NCBI RefSeq assembly: GCF_011806455.1
Contig: NZ_JAATOT010000007.1
Coordinates: 62,001 to 126,000 of the forward strand
Source of the DNA: Celeribacter sp. HF31
GTDB lineage: Bacteria; Pseudomonadota; Alphaproteobacteria; Rhodobacterales; Rhodobacteraceae
Length of the DNA stretch: 64,000 nt
Direction of reading: 5' to 3'
The notes under the pieces: generated by a model
The model's input: only the letters and a program-made list of their open reading frames with translations
Databases searched by the model: none
Told to the model about the DNA's origin: nothing
Program-made: the position numbers and the translations under genes
Shown here: piece after piece, positions 38,031 through 46,647 of the stretch
How positions within the stretch are numbered: the stretch's first letter is position 1
Layout of the letters: each line of letters opens with the position of its first letter

Positions 38031-39038
38031 ATGTTCTATAAATCCATCACCACCATGGCCGCCTTCGCGCTGAGTGCAAGTGCCGCCACCGCCGAGACCG
38101 CGATGCCTTTCGCGCTCGACTGGAAATTCGAGGGCCCCGCTGCCCCCTATTTCACCGCGCTGGAAAAAGGCTATTTTTCCGACGTCGATCTGAGCGTTGA
38201 AATCTCCGCAGGTCAGGGCTCGCTCGACGCCATTCCGAAAGTCGCCACCGGCGCGTTTCCGGTCGGCATGGCGGACATCAACAGCCTCGTGAAATTCCTC
38301 GACCAAAACCCCGGCGCGCCGGTCATCGGCATGATGATGATCTATGACGCGCCCGCATTTGCCGTGGTGGGCCGTAAATCGCTGGGCATCGAAACCCCGA
38401 AAGACCTCGAAGGCAAAATCCTCGGTGCGCCGCCGCCGGATGGCGCCTGGGCGCAATTCCCGATCTTTGCTGCCGAGAATGATCTCGACATGGACAAGAT
38501 CACCGTCGAGCCGGTCGGTTTCCCGACCCGTGAGCCGATGCTCGCCGAGGGCAAAGTGGACGCCGTCACCGGCTTCAACTTCTCGTCCTTCCTGAACCTC
38601 GTGCGCCTCGGCGTGCCGGAAGATGACATTTCGACGATCATGATGTCGGATTACGGGGTGAACCTTTACGGCAACGTGTTGATCGTGAACACCGATTTCG
38701 CCGCCGAGAACCCGGACGCAGTCAAAGGATTTGTCTCTGCCGTGACAATGGGTTGGAAAGACGCGATGGCCGATCCGAAGGCCTCGGTCGAATATATGAT
38801 CAAGTACAACCCGGCCTCTGATCTGGACCTGGAAACACGCCGCCTCGAATTGGCGCTCGAAGGCAATGTCTACACCGACTACGTCGCCGAGCATGGCATG
38901 GGCGGCATCGACGCGGAACGTTTTGAGGGCTCTTTGGAGCAGCTCAAAATGGTCTACGAGTTCAATGCGGACCCCGACGCGAGCCTCTACTTCACCGAAG
39001 AGTACCTGCCCGCCGCTGACGCGCGCATGCTGAAGTAA
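38031..39038 (+). CDS. ABC transporter substrate-binding protein (NMT1/THI5-like)
   Basis: Periplasmic binding protein of 335 residues with signal peptide ITTMAAFALSASAATAETA. The mature start, MPFALDWKFEGPAAPYFTAL, is typical of NMT1/THI5/SsuA-like receptors: the DW-x-x-x-G-x-x-A-P-Y-F pattern is shared with pyrimidine-type (HMP, thiamin precursor) binders, and TGFNFSSFLNL and GVNLYGNVLIVN line the usual ligand cleft. AGGGG precedes the ATG. The first gene of a three-gene importer; ligand uncertain (pyrimidine/taurine/nitrate-like classes all possible). Confidence 0.85.
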   Translation: MFYKSITTMAAFALSASAATAETAMPFALDWKFEGPAAPYFTALEKGYFSDVDLSVEISAGQGSLDAIPKVATGAFPVGMADINSLVKFLDQNPGAPVIGMMMIYDAPAFAVVGRKSLGIETPKDLEGKILGAPPPDGAWAQFPIFAAENDLDMDKITVEPVGFPTREPMLAEGKVDAVTGFNFSSFLNLVRLGVPEDDISTIMMSDYGVNLYGNVLIVNTDFAAENPDAVKGFVSAVTMGWKDAMADPKASVEYMIKYNPASDLDLETRRLELALEGNVYTDYVAEHGMGGIDAERFEGSLEQLKMVYEFNADPDASLYFTEEYLPAADARMLK

Positions 39039-39118
39039 TCGACCGCGAAGACTTTGGCGGGCGCGGGACCTCAAAAAGGCTCGCGCCCGTTTTCATGCGG
39101 GCAAAAAGAGCGGACAGA

Positions 39119-39913
39119 ATGGCAAATCTCATAGATATCAAAGGCGTGACCCACGCCTACAAGACCGACAACGGCCCCCTGCCCGTTCTCGACGACCTCA
39201 ACATTTCCGTCCCCGAAGGCGATTTCTGCGCCGTGGTCGGCCCGTCGGGCTGTGGCAAATCCACGCTGACGAGGCTCATCGCCGGGCTGATGAAGCCGGA
39301 TCAGGGCGAAGTTTGGCTGCATGGTGAGCGCGTCACCAGCCCGCGCTCGACCGTCGGCATGGCGTTTCAGAATCCTGTGATGCTGGAATGGCGGACGATC
39401 CTTCAGAACGTGTTGCTGCCGCTGGAGATTGTGCCGAACAAGATGACGAAGAAACAGAAAGAGGAACGTGGGCGCGAGCTTTTGGCGCTTGTCGGCCTTG
39501 AGGGGTTCGAGGACAAACGCCCCTCCGAACTTTCGGGGGGCATGCGTCAGCGGGCCTCTTTGTGTCGCGCTATCGTCCACAAGCCCGACGTGTTGATCAT
39601 GGACGAACCCTTCGGCGCGCTTGATGCGTTTACCCGCGAAGACCTCTGGCAAACCATGCATGCGCTGCGTGCAGAGGAGCCCTTCACCGGCGTGCTGATC
39701 ACCCACGATCTGCGCGAAAGCGTTTATCTCGCCGATGAGGTCATCGTGCTCTCAGGCCGGCCGGCGACGACGCAGCATGTGGAGAACGTCAAACTCGACG
39801 GGCGCACTGATCTTGAGGTGATCTACACCCCCGAAGCGACCGAGATTTTGCACCGTCTGCGCCACCAGATCGAGATCGCGCAAGGGCGTGCAAAAGACGA
39901 GGAGGCAGCCTAA
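39119..39913 (+). CDS. ABC transporter ATP-binding protein (SsuB/TauB/ThiZ-type)
   Basis: ATPase of 264 residues. Motifs: Walker A GPSGCGKSTLTRL, Q-loop AFQNPVMLEWRTILQNV, signature LSGGMRQRASLCRAI, Walker B VLIMDEPFGALDAFTRED, H-loop LITHDLRESVYLAD. The combination W-R-T after the Q-loop and PFGALDAFTR is typical of ATPases serving nitrate/sulfonate/pyrimidine importers. The ATG at 39119 is used; an in-frame start eight codons earlier is less likely. Its stop overlaps the permease start (TAATG). Confidence 0.9.
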   Translation: MANLIDIKGVTHAYKTDNGPLPVLDDLNISVPEGDFCAVVGPSGCGKSTLTRLIAGLMKPDQGEVWLHGERVTSPRSTVGMAFQNPVMLEWRTILQNVLLPLEIVPNKMTKKQKEERGRELLALVGLEGFEDKRPSELSGGMRQRASLCRAIVHKPDVLIMDEPFGALDAFTREDLWQTMHALRAEEPFTGVLITHDLRESVYLADEVIVLSGRPATTQHVENVKLDGRTDLEVIYTPEATEILHRLRHQIEIAQGRAKDEEAA

Positions 39914-40677
39914 TGAAAACCTTCCGCAAGATCGCCACACCGACCCTCGCCATCCTCATCTTCCTCGCCTTTTGGGAGTTCATCGTCTGGGTGAACCAAT
40001 GGCCGAACTATAAAATGGCCTCCCCCTCCGACCTAATCCCGGCCTATACAAAGTATTGGAATCTCTTCCTGATTTACGGCTGGCAAACCCTCTGGCGCAC
40101 CGTCGTCGGGCTTTTGGTTGCCGTCGTCTTCGGCACCTTGATCGGCATGATCATGGGCTTTTCGCGCACCATGCGTGACGCGCTTTATCCGCTTTTGGTG
40201 GGCTTTAACGCCATTCCGAAAGCCACCGTTGTCCCCGTGATCGCCCTCATCCTGATTGGCCAGCACGATCTGAACACCGTGCTGATTGCCTTCATGATCT
40301 CGTTCTTCCCGATCTCGGTCGCGGTCTCCATCGGCCTGTCGACTTTGGAGCCGGAATATCGCGACATCCTGCGCTCTCTCGGCGCGTCGAAATGGACGAT
40401 TTTCTGGAAGATTGCCCTGCCGAAAACCCTGCCGGAATTCTTCGGTGCGCTGAAGGTCGCGGTGACGCTCGCCTTCATCGGCACCAACCTGATGGAGATC
40501 GTCGAGCCGCACGGCAAAGGCCTCGGCCACCTGTTCGACAGCGGCAAGATCAACGCGGATTATCCGCTGATGTTCGCGGTGCTGATCGCTTTGGCCTTCC
40601 TTGGCATCCTGCTCTACTACATCGTCGTGGCGCTGGAAAAAATCTTTGCCGGTTGGGCGGAACGCCCACAGGGATAA
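39913..40677 (+). CDS. ABC transporter permease (SsuC/TauC-type)
   Basis: Inner-membrane permease of 254 residues with about six TM helices. The ATPase-coupling loop is YRDILRSLGASKWTIFWKIALP, and the family segment GFNAIPKATVVPVIALIL precedes it. It completes the importer with the two preceding genes and overlaps the ATPase stop by one base. It is followed by an unrelated convergent peroxiredoxin gene 50 bp away; GGGGCGCC-N-GGCGCCCC in the gap (40685-40705) can form a terminator-like stem. Confidence 0.9.
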   Translation: MKTFRKIATPTLAILIFLAFWEFIVWVNQWPNYKMASPSDLIPAYTKYWNLFLIYGWQTLWRTVVGLLVAVVFGTLIGMIMGFSRTMRDALYPLLVGFNAIPKATVVPVIALILIGQHDLNTVLIAFMISFFPISVAVSIGLSTLEPEYRDILRSLGASKWTIFWKIALPKTLPEFFGALKVAVTLAFIGTNLMEIVEPHGKGLGHLFDSGKINADYPLMFAVLIALAFLGILLYYIVVALEKIFAGWAERPQG

Positions 40678-40684
40678 GATCAAA

Positions 40685-40712
40685 AGGGGCGCCGATCTGG
40701 CGCCCCTTCTCA
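40685..40712. terminator. Stem-loop between permease and peroxiredoxin genes
   Basis: AGGGGCGCC, loop GATCT, GGCGCCCCTT between convergent genes, with short T-rich flank on the plus strand and AAAAG/CTTTT on the minus side. It probably terminates both. Confidence 0.7.
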
Positions 40713-40727
40713 TTCTGCGTGAAACGT

Positions 40728-41384
40728 TCAGAGCTGACGTGTCGCGAAGTACCAATCCACGACCTTCTGCCCTTCCGGCGCCTCGGCCAGTTTCGCCTGC
40801 GCGGCAGCGGCAGTCGGCGGGGTCGGCACAATCACCGCATCCCCCGGCTTCCAGTTTTCCGGCATCGCGCATTTGTTCTCATCGGCAGCTTGCAGCGCCA
40901 CCACGAGGCGATGGATCTCATCCACGGAGCGGCCCGCGTTCATCGGGTAATAGACCATGGCGCGCAGGATGCCATTCGGGTCGATGATGAACGTCGCCCG
41001 CACCGCCGCCGTGTCCGAGGCCCCCGGCTGGATCATGCCATAAGCATGCGCAACCTTCATCGACAGATCGGCGATGATCGGGAATTTGATCTCGACGCCC
41101 CAGTTTTCCTTGATGTTGAGCATCCAGGCGATGTGGGAATAATGGCTGTCGATGGACAGACCCAAGAGCTCGACCCCCATGGCATTGAACTCATCCTGTT
41201 TGTTCGCAAAGCCGATGAATTCCGTGGTGCACACGGGCGTGAAATCCGCCGGGTGGGAGAAGAGGATCAGCCATTTGCCTTTGTAGTCGTCGAGGGTTTT
41301 CACCCCATCGGTGGTCAGCGCCTCAAACGCCGGGGCAGGTTTGTTCAGTTGCGGGCCGGTGATGGTTTCGATGTGATCGGTCAT
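40728..41384 (-). CDS. 1-Cys-type peroxiredoxin (Prx6/AhpC-TSA family)
   Basis: Cytoplasmic peroxidase of 218 residues. The peroxidatic site is HPADFTPVCTTEF with Cys52, preceded by Thr and Pro, and the Prx6 signature LLGLSIDSHYSHIAWM follows. A C-terminal dimerisation extension (from about 150) contains TTPPTAAAAQ-like low-complexity sequence. No resolving cysteine occurs at the typical 2-Cys position; one more Cys (CAMPENWKPGD) lies near residue 177. The start is ATG 41384; upstream codons in frame reach the oxyR promoter. It is divergent from an OxyR-like regulator, its likely controller. Confidence 0.91.
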   Translation of the reverse strand: MTDHIETITGPQLNKPAPAFEALTTDGVKTLDDYKGKWLILFSHPADFTPVCTTEFIGFANKQDEFNAMGVELLGLSIDSHYSHIAWMLNIKENWGVEIKFPIIADLSMKVAHAYGMIQPGASDTAAVRATFIIDPNGILRAMVYYPMNAGRSVDEIHRLVVALQAADENKCAMPENWKPGDAVIVPTPPTAAAAQAKLAEAPEGQKVVDWYFATRQL

Positions 41385-41499
41385 GTCTTTGTCCTTTGTT
41401 TTATTGGTGTTTTTCGTTCCAAGGCGTCGCCGCCCTTTCGATGACACAGAGATAGACCTTGCGAATTCATTGTTGAAACGAATAAAAAAGATCAAAGTA

Positions 41500-41518
41500 A
41501 TTGAGAAATTCGATCAAT
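41500..41518. promoter_or_regulatory. Inverted repeat overlapping the oxyR-like start
   Basis: ATTGA-N9-TCAAT spans the start codon at 41517 in the divergent prx/oxyR region. A LysR regulator binding here could repress its own gene. The E. coli OxyR consensus (spaced ATAG/CTAT) is not visible. Confidence 0.3.
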
Positions 41519-42422
41519 GATTCTGCCCACCCTGCGCCAGCTTCGCTTCCTCACCGCCCTAGCCGATGAGCTACATTTCGGTCGTGCCGCCGAGCGTTGC
41601 TTTGTCACGCAATCAACCCTCTCGAGCGGCCTCAAAGAGCTCGAAGACATCCTCGGCGCGACCATCGCCGAGCGCACCAAGCGCAGCGTTTTGATGACTC
41701 CGCTGGGCGAAGAGATCGCGGCGCGCGCTCGCGTGATGCTGGCCGAGGCGCAGGACATGGTGGAGCTGGCACAAAGCCAATCCGGCACGTTGCGCGGCAC
41801 CTTGAAACTCGGCACCATTCCCACAGTAGGACCGTTTCTCTTTCCCCGCCTCTTGCCGCGCCTGCGTCAGGACTACCCCGATCTGCGGCTTTATATGCGC
41901 GAAGAGCTGACCGAGAACCTGATCTCGGGGCTGCGCGCCGGGCGGCTGGATGTGATCCTGATCGCACTGCCGTTCGAGACCGGCGATCTGGAGATGGAAA
42001 GCCTGTTCGAAGACGATTACCAACTTGCCACAGCGCCAGGCCATCGGCTGATGTCCGACCGCCCGATCGGTGGGCCAGATTTGGATGATGAGACGCTTTT
42101 GCTTTTGGAGCGCGGGCACTGTCTGCAACGTCACGCGCTGTCGGCCTTCCCGGAGAGCCACGCGAAACAGGATGAAACCTTTGCCGCCACTTCGCTGCCG
42201 ACTCTGGTCGCCATGGTGGAGGAAGGCCTCGGCATCACGCTGTTGCCGCAGCTGGCGATTGACGCAGGCGTGACACGCAACACCGACATCCACCTGACAC
42301 CGCTTTTCGGCACCAAACCGCGAGAAGTGGTTCTGGCCTGGCGCAAAAGCTCGGCGCGAAGCGCGGACTTTCACCGTCTGGCGGAGCTTTTGCGCGAAGA
42401 GCGCACCCGCCTGTCCTCCTGA
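41517..42422 (+). CDS. LysR-family regulator, OxyR-like, without resolving cysteine
   Basis: A 301-residue LysR protein. The N-terminal HTH is RQLRFLTALADELHFGRAAE ... VTQSTLSSGLKELEDILG. The sensor domain matches OxyR: LLLLERGHCLQRHAL contains Cys202 at the place of the peroxide-reactive Cys199 of E. coli OxyR, and ATSLPTLVAMVEEGLGITLLP follows. The partner cysteine nine residues on (Cys208) is Phe211 here. Divergence from a peroxiredoxin gene supports peroxide sensing, but by sulfenic acid or a different disulphide. There is an in-frame stop at 41502-41504, so the ATG is firm despite a poor ribosome site. Confidence 0.88.
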   Translation: MILPTLRQLRFLTALADELHFGRAAERCFVTQSTLSSGLKELEDILGATIAERTKRSVLMTPLGEEIAARARVMLAEAQDMVELAQSQSGTLRGTLKLGTIPTVGPFLFPRLLPRLRQDYPDLRLYMREELTENLISGLRAGRLDVILIALPFETGDLEMESLFEDDYQLATAPGHRLMSDRPIGGPDLDDETLLLLERGHCLQRHALSAFPESHAKQDETFAATSLPTLVAMVEEGLGITLLPQLAIDAGVTRNTDIHLTPLFGTKPREVVLAWRKSSARSADFHRLAELLREERTRLSS

Positions 42423-42465
42423 ACCGCCCTCTTGCGAATCCAGAGCATGACGACTATGTAACGCG

Positions 42466-42563
42466 GTGAGAGGTTGGCGCGGGCGAGCGCCTCGCCAACC
42501 CGGTCAGGTCCGGAAGGAAGCAGCCGTAACGAGCCCCGCTTGGGTCGTTGTCCAGCCTCTCAC
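42466..42563 (+). ncRNA. ffs: Signal recognition particle RNA (4.5S)
   Basis: About 98 nt. The apical loop GGTCAGGTCCGGAAGGAAGC is the conserved Ffh-binding domain (GGAA tetraloop and asymmetric AGCA side). The ends GTGAGAGGTTGG and CCAGCCTCTCAC pair to close the long hairpin. It combines with Ffh to target membrane proteins co-translationally. Boundaries are set from the pairing and are good to a few bases. Confidence 0.96.
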
Positions 42564-42596
42564 CTGAACCTTAACTGCATGCCGAGGAGGAAATTG

Positions 42597-42632
42597 ATGA
42601 TTGTCGTGACCGCCCCTCGGGCAGCCGCTTAA
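42597..42632 (+). CDS. Possible 11-residue leader peptide before rsgA
   Basis: ATG to TAA encoding MIVVTAPRAAA, too short for normal gene finding. It has the best ribosome site in the area, GAGGAGG six bases before the ATG. Its last codons lie in the 5' arm of a hairpin (42617-42660), the geometry of translation-sensitive leaders. The peptide has no run of a single amino acid, so any signal would not be classical amino-acid starvation. It may also be a chance ORF. Confidence 0.35.
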   Translation: MIVVTAPRAAA

Positions 42633-42694
42633 GGCCTATTCCCATCATCGGACTGCCCGAAACCGTTCCCTTCCGCCGCTCGTTCGGCGCGGAA
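42617..42694 (+). promoter_or_regulatory. Two consecutive hairpins in the rsgA leader
   Basis: Hairpin 1: TCGGGCAG (42617-42624) with CTGCCCGA (42653-42660). Hairpin 2: TTCCGCCG (42671-42678) with CGGCGCGGAA (42685-42694), followed by a T-rich stretch ending at rsgA. Together with the short ORF this resembles a translation-coupled attenuator. Function is inferred only. Confidence 0.4.
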
Positions 42695-42722
42695 GCCCTT
42701 TCGCGTTTTGCAAGGCAGACCA

Positions 42723-43766
42723 ATGACATCTAATCTCCAAACTCTCGGCTGGTCCCAGTTTTTCAACGGCCAGCTCGATCTCACCGAAGTCGAATCCCTC
42801 ACCCCCGTGCGCCTCACTGAGGTGCGCCGCCGCTCCGTCGTGGCGTTGACGCCCGAGTTGGAGCGTCGGGAAATCGCGCTCACTGGCGATCACGTGGCGA
42901 CCGACATGGCCGTCGGCGATTTCGCCCTCACCGATGGCGAACGGCTCATCCGCGTGCTCGACCGAAAAACGGTGATCTCCCGCAAAGCTGCAGGCGTCGC
43001 GGCCCAAGCCCAATTGATCGCCGCCAATATCGACACACTGTTCATCACCACCTCCTGCAACCTCGATTTCAACGAAGCGCGGCTGGAACGCTACCTCGCC
43101 ATCGCGATTGAGGCAGAGGCCACGCCGGTGATCGTCATCACCAAATCCGACAAGCCCGAAGACATGCCCGTCGAGGTCTATGAGGACCGTGCCAAGGCCC
43201 TCTACGAGGGCGCCGAAGTCCTCTTGATCAACGCCAAATCGCCCGCCGACATCGCCCGGCTTGAAACCTATTGCGGCACGGGGCAGACGATTGCTCTGGT
43301 CGGCTCGTCTGGTGTGGGCAAATCCACCATCGCGCGCGGCCTCACAGGCGAAGACATCGAGGTCGGCGACATTCGCGAGGACGATGCCAAAGGGCGGCAC
43401 ACAACGACGGCGCGCTCGATGCACCGGATGCACGCGGGCGGTTGGCTGATCGACACGCCGGGGATGCGGGAACTGGCGCTGCATGACGCGTCTGAAGGCA
43501 TCGCGACGCTGTTCGAGGACATCACCGATCTTGCCACCGCGTGCAAATTCTCCGACTGCCAACACCAGACCGAGCCAGGCTGTGCCGTGCGCCGCGCGGT
43601 GGAGGCCGGAGATCTCGATCCGGACCGTGTCGAGCGCTGGCGCAAGTTGGTGGACGAGGATACGCGGAACTCCGAGACCATCGCGGAAGCCCGCGAGCGG
43701 GGGCGGAAATTCTCCAAAATGGTGAAAACCACCATGAAGGCGAAAAAGGCCCGACGCGGCGAGTGA
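42723..43766 (+). CDS. rsgA: Ribosome small subunit maturation GTPase RsgA
   Basis: Circularly permuted GTPase of 347 residues that proofreads late 30S assembly. The order is an OB-fold, then G4 TKSDK (140-144), G1 GSSGVGKST (194-202), G2 GRHTTT (224-229) and G3 DTPGMREL (244-251), and a zinc-binding CKFSDCQHQTEPGC knuckle. The order G4-G1-G3 is diagnostic. The start is ATG 42723 (MTSNLQTLGW). The C-terminus ends in a basic tail. It sits between ffs and dnaX on the same strand. Confidence 0.94.
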   Translation: MTSNLQTLGWSQFFNGQLDLTEVESLTPVRLTEVRRRSVVALTPELERREIALTGDHVATDMAVGDFALTDGERLIRVLDRKTVISRKAAGVAAQAQLIAANIDTLFITTSCNLDFNEARLERYLAIAIEAEATPVIVITKSDKPEDMPVEVYEDRAKALYEGAEVLLINAKSPADIARLETYCGTGQTIALVGSSGVGKSTIARGLTGEDIEVGDIREDDAKGRHTTTARSMHRMHAGGWLIDTPGMRELALHDASEGIATLFEDITDLATACKFSDCQHQTEPGCAVRRAVEAGDLDPDRVERWRKLVDEDTRNSETIAEARERGRKFSKMVKTTMKAKKARRGE

Positions 43767-43840
43767 GCCGCTCTGAATTGAGGTTGCGGGGAGAGGTCCC
43801 CGCCCTTACCTTAGAGCGGAACACAGAAAAGGGCCCTCGC

Positions 43841-45607
43841 ATGACCGACACCACCACCGGCTACAAGGTACTGGCGCGCAAATATCGCCCGGAAACCTTT
43901 GTCGATCTGATCGGTCAGGACGCCATGGTGCGGACGCTCAAAAACGCCTTTGCCGCTGACCGGATCGCGCAGGCGTTCATCATGACCGGCATTCGTGGCA
44001 CCGGCAAAACCACGACGGCGCGGATCATCGCCAAGGGCATGAACTGCATTGGCCCCGATGGCACCGGCATGCCGACAACAGACCCCTGTGGCACCTGCGA
44101 ACATTGCGTGGCCATTTCCGAAGGGCGTCATGTCGATGTGATGGAGATGGACGCCGCCTCGCGCACGGGTGTCGGCGACATTCGTGAGATCATCGATTCG
44201 GTGCACTACCGCGCGGCCTCGGCGCGCTATAAAATCTACATCATTGACGAGGTGCACATGCTCTCCACGAGTGCGTTCAACGCGCTCCTGAAGACCCTCG
44301 AAGAGCCGCCCGCCCACGTCAAATTCATCTTTGCCACGACCGAGATTCGCAAAGTGCCGGTGACGGTGCTGTCTCGCTGTCAGCGGTTCGATCTGCGCCG
44401 GATCGAGCCGGAGGTGATGATGAACCACCTCGCCGGGATTGCCGAAAAGGAAGGCTCGGAGGTGGCGCAGGACGCGCTTGCCCTGATCACCCGCGCCGCC
44501 GAAGGCTCGGTGCGCGATGCGCTGTCTCTCTTGGATCAAGCCATCTCTCATGGCGCTGGCGAAACCACCGTCGATCAGGTTCGCGCTATGCTGGGCCTCG
44601 CAGATCGCGGCCGTGTGCTCGATCTCTTCGACATGATCATGGCGGGCGATGCCGCAGGCGCGCTTGAGGAATTGGGCGGGCAATATGCCGATGGCGCCGA
44701 CCCTCTGGCCGTACTGCGCGATCTGGCGGAAATCACCCATTGGGTGTCGGTGATCAAGATCACGCCCTCCGCCGCCGAAGACCCCACCATTGGCCCCGAC
44801 GAGCGCGCGCGTGGGCTTGAAATGGCCGAAAAACTGCCGATGCGGGTGATGTCGCGCATGTGGCAAATGCTGTTGAAAGCGATCGAAGAGGTCTCCGCCG
44901 CCCCCAACGCGATGATGGCCTCTGAAATGGCGATCATCCGGCTGACCCATGTTGCCGACCTGCCGATGCCGGAAGATCTGGTGCGCAAACTCAATGAACA
45001 AAACCCGCCGCCCAGACCGCCCTCCGGTCCGGCGGGTGGTGGTGCCCCTGCAGGTGGGGGCACGACGACACATGCGCAAAGCACATCCATGGCCCCACGC
45101 GGTCCCGTCCATGGCGCAACCATGAGCTCCGGGGCGGCGACTGCCCCCGCACAAGCCCCCGATCTGGCGCTGTCACGCTTCGTGAGCTTTCAGGCCGTCG
45201 TCGATCTCGTCGGCGAGCATCGCGACATGAAGCTCAAGATCGACATGGAAACGCATATGCGGATCGCCAATTTCCGTCCAGGTTTCATCGAATTCGAACC
45301 GGCGGGCGAGGCTCCTGCGGATCTGGCCCAGCGCCTGCAAAGCCGCCTTTTGGCCTTTACCGGGCACCGCTGGGCGGTGACCATCGCCAAAGCGCCCGAA
45401 GGCACACAAACCATTCGCGAGATTGACGAAGCCGATCAGCGCGCGCTTGAGGCGGAGGCGAAACAGCATCCCGTGATTGCGAAAGTGTTCGAACTTTTCC
45501 CCGATGCGAAAATCTCCGATATTCGCACCCCGGAAAAAATTGCCTCTGAGGCCGCCACTGAGGCGCTTCAGGAAGTCGAAGATGAATGGGACCCGTTCGA
45601 AGAGTGA
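43841..45607 (+). CDS. dnaX: DNA polymerase III subunit gamma/tau
   Basis: Clamp-loader subunit of 588 residues. An AAA+ domain shows GIRGTGKTTTARI (Walker A), a zinc module (CIGPDG...CGTCEHC), IIDEVHMLS (Walker B), LLKTLEEPPAHVKFIFATTE and the SRC-type sensor VLSRCQRFDLRR. A Pro/Gly-rich hinge (about 390-440) leads to the tau-specific C-terminal domain. I see no slippery A-AAA-AAG-type frameshift site, so a separate gamma form is not predicted. It starts 74 bp after rsgA and precedes ybaB by 27 bp. Confidence 0.94.
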   Translation: MTDTTTGYKVLARKYRPETFVDLIGQDAMVRTLKNAFAADRIAQAFIMTGIRGTGKTTTARIIAKGMNCIGPDGTGMPTTDPCGTCEHCVAISEGRHVDVMEMDAASRTGVGDIREIIDSVHYRAASARYKIYIIDEVHMLSTSAFNALLKTLEEPPAHVKFIFATTEIRKVPVTVLSRCQRFDLRRIEPEVMMNHLAGIAEKEGSEVAQDALALITRAAEGSVRDALSLLDQAISHGAGETTVDQVRAMLGLADRGRVLDLFDMIMAGDAAGALEELGGQYADGADPLAVLRDLAEITHWVSVIKITPSAAEDPTIGPDERARGLEMAEKLPMRVMSRMWQMLLKAIEEVSAAPNAMMASEMAIIRLTHVADLPMPEDLVRKLNEQNPPPRPPSGPAGGGAPAGGGTTTHAQSTSMAPRGPVHGATMSSGAATAPAQAPDLALSRFVSFQAVVDLVGEHRDMKLKIDMETHMRIANFRPGFIEFEPAGEAPADLAQRLQSRLLAFTGHRWAVTIAKAPEGTQTIREIDEADQRALEAEAKQHPVIAKVFELFPDAKISDIRTPEKIASEAATEALQEVEDEWDPFEE

Positions 45608-45637
45608 ACGCGGCCCGCATGATTTAGGAGAAACGTG

Positions 45638-45982
45638 ATGTTGAAAGGCCTCGGTGGCCTCGGCGATATGGCCGGGATGATGAAAAAAGCCCAGCAAATG
45701 CAAAAGGATATGGCTGAGCTTCAGGAAAAGCTCGACACCATGACCGTGGTGGGCGAAAGCGGCGCGGGTCTGGTGAAAGCCACGGCGACCGCCAAGGGCA
45801 AGCTCACGGCGCTGGACATTGATCCGTCGATTTTCCATCCCGATGAGAAAGAGGTGGTCGAGGACCTGATCCTCGCCGCGATCAAGGATGCCCAGGCGAA
45901 AGCCGCCGAGAAATCCGAAACCGAGATGAAATCCCTGACCGAGGGCCTTGGCCTTCCGGCCGATTTCAAGATGCCGTTCTAA
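45638..45982 (+). CDS. ybaB: YbaB/EbfC nucleoid-associated protein
   Basis: A 114-residue dimeric DNA-binding protein. It opens MLKGLGGLGDMAGMMKKAQQMQ, the Met/Gln-rich amphipathic helix of the family, followed by LVKATATAKGKLTALDIDPS and a C-terminal helix. It is conserved between dnaX and recR. TAGGAG lies upstream; a GTG one codon earlier is the alternative start. Four bases separate its stop from recR. Confidence 0.93.
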   Translation: MLKGLGGLGDMAGMMKKAQQMQKDMAELQEKLDTMTVVGESGAGLVKATATAKGKLTALDIDPSIFHPDEKEVVEDLILAAIKDAQAKAAEKSETEMKSLTEGLGLPADFKMPF

Positions 45983-45985
45983 AAG

Positions 45986-46579
45986 GTGAGCGGACGGCAG
46001 GACATCGAAGATCTGATCGATCTCATGGCGCGCTTGCCGGGGCTTGGACCCCGGTCGGCGCGGCGTGCCGTTTTGCACCTGATCCAGAAACGCGGGCGGT
46101 TGATGCAACCTCTGGCGCAGTCCATGCAACAGGTCGCGGACAGCGCGCGCGAATGCCTGCGCTGCGGCAATATCGGCACCGGCGATCTCTGTGACATCTG
46201 CGTGGACGAGCGCCGCGCCAATGGCGAATTGTGTATTGTTGAGGATGTCTCCGATCTTTGGGCGATGGAACGCGCGGGCGTGTTCAAAGGCCGCTACCAT
46301 GTGCTGGGCGGGACGCTCTCGGCGCTCGATGCCATCGGGCCGGAGGAGCTGCGCATTCCCCTGCTGGTTCAGCGCGTGGCCGATGAACAGGTGCGCGAGG
46401 TGATCCTTGCGCTTGGCGCCACCGTCGATGGCCAGACGACGGCGCATTACATTTCCGACGAATTATCAGGGCGCTGCGAAGTCAGTTCTCTGGCCCAAGG
46501 TGTACCTGTCGGGGGCGAGCTTGATTATCTCGACGACGGCACGATCACCGCCGCGCTCACGGCCCGCAAACGCCTCTAA
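45986..46579 (+). CDS. recR: Recombination mediator RecR
   Basis: A 197-residue protein of the RecFOR pathway that helps load RecA at gaps. It has an N-terminal HhH ([17 protein letters not shown]), a C4 zinc finger ([16 protein letters not shown]), a TOPRIM domain starting [15 protein letters not shown], and a C-terminal Walker-B-like stretch ending ALTARKRL. The start is GTG at 45986 (AAAAGGTGAGC); this is weak, but no better one fits. It ends the dnaX-ybaB-recR operon. Confidence 0.94.
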   Translation: MSGRQDIEDLIDLMARLPGLGPRSARRAVLHLIQKRGRLMQPLAQSMQQVADSARECLRCGNIGTGDLCDICVDERRANGELCIVEDVSDLWAMERAGVFKGRYHVLGGTLSALDAIGPEELRIPLLVQRVADEQVREVILALGATVDGQTTAHYISDELSGRCEVSSLAQGVPVGGELDYLDDGTITAALTARKRL

Positions 46580-46597
46580 AACCTTATCTGATAACAA

Positions 46598-46632
46598 AAA
46601 ACCCGAAGCCGAGGCTCCGGGTTTGGTTTTTC
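46598..46632. terminator. Bidirectional terminator between recR and trcR
   Basis: ACCCGAAGCC with GGCTCCGGGT, flanked by A-run and T-run (GTTTGGTTTTT). It serves convergent recR and the TrcR-type gene. Confidence 0.82.
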
Positions 46633-46647
46633 CAAAGGAGGCGCCTT

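Noticed and set aside
41385-41499. Canonical OxyR site (four spaced ATAG/CTAT blocks) in the prx/oxyR gap
   Set aside because: Only isolated GATAG was seen; the 10-11 bp periodicity is absent.
43841-45607. Programmed frameshift in dnaX producing a gamma subunit
   Set aside because: No A-AAA-AAG-like slippery sequence followed by a stem was seen in the hinge region.
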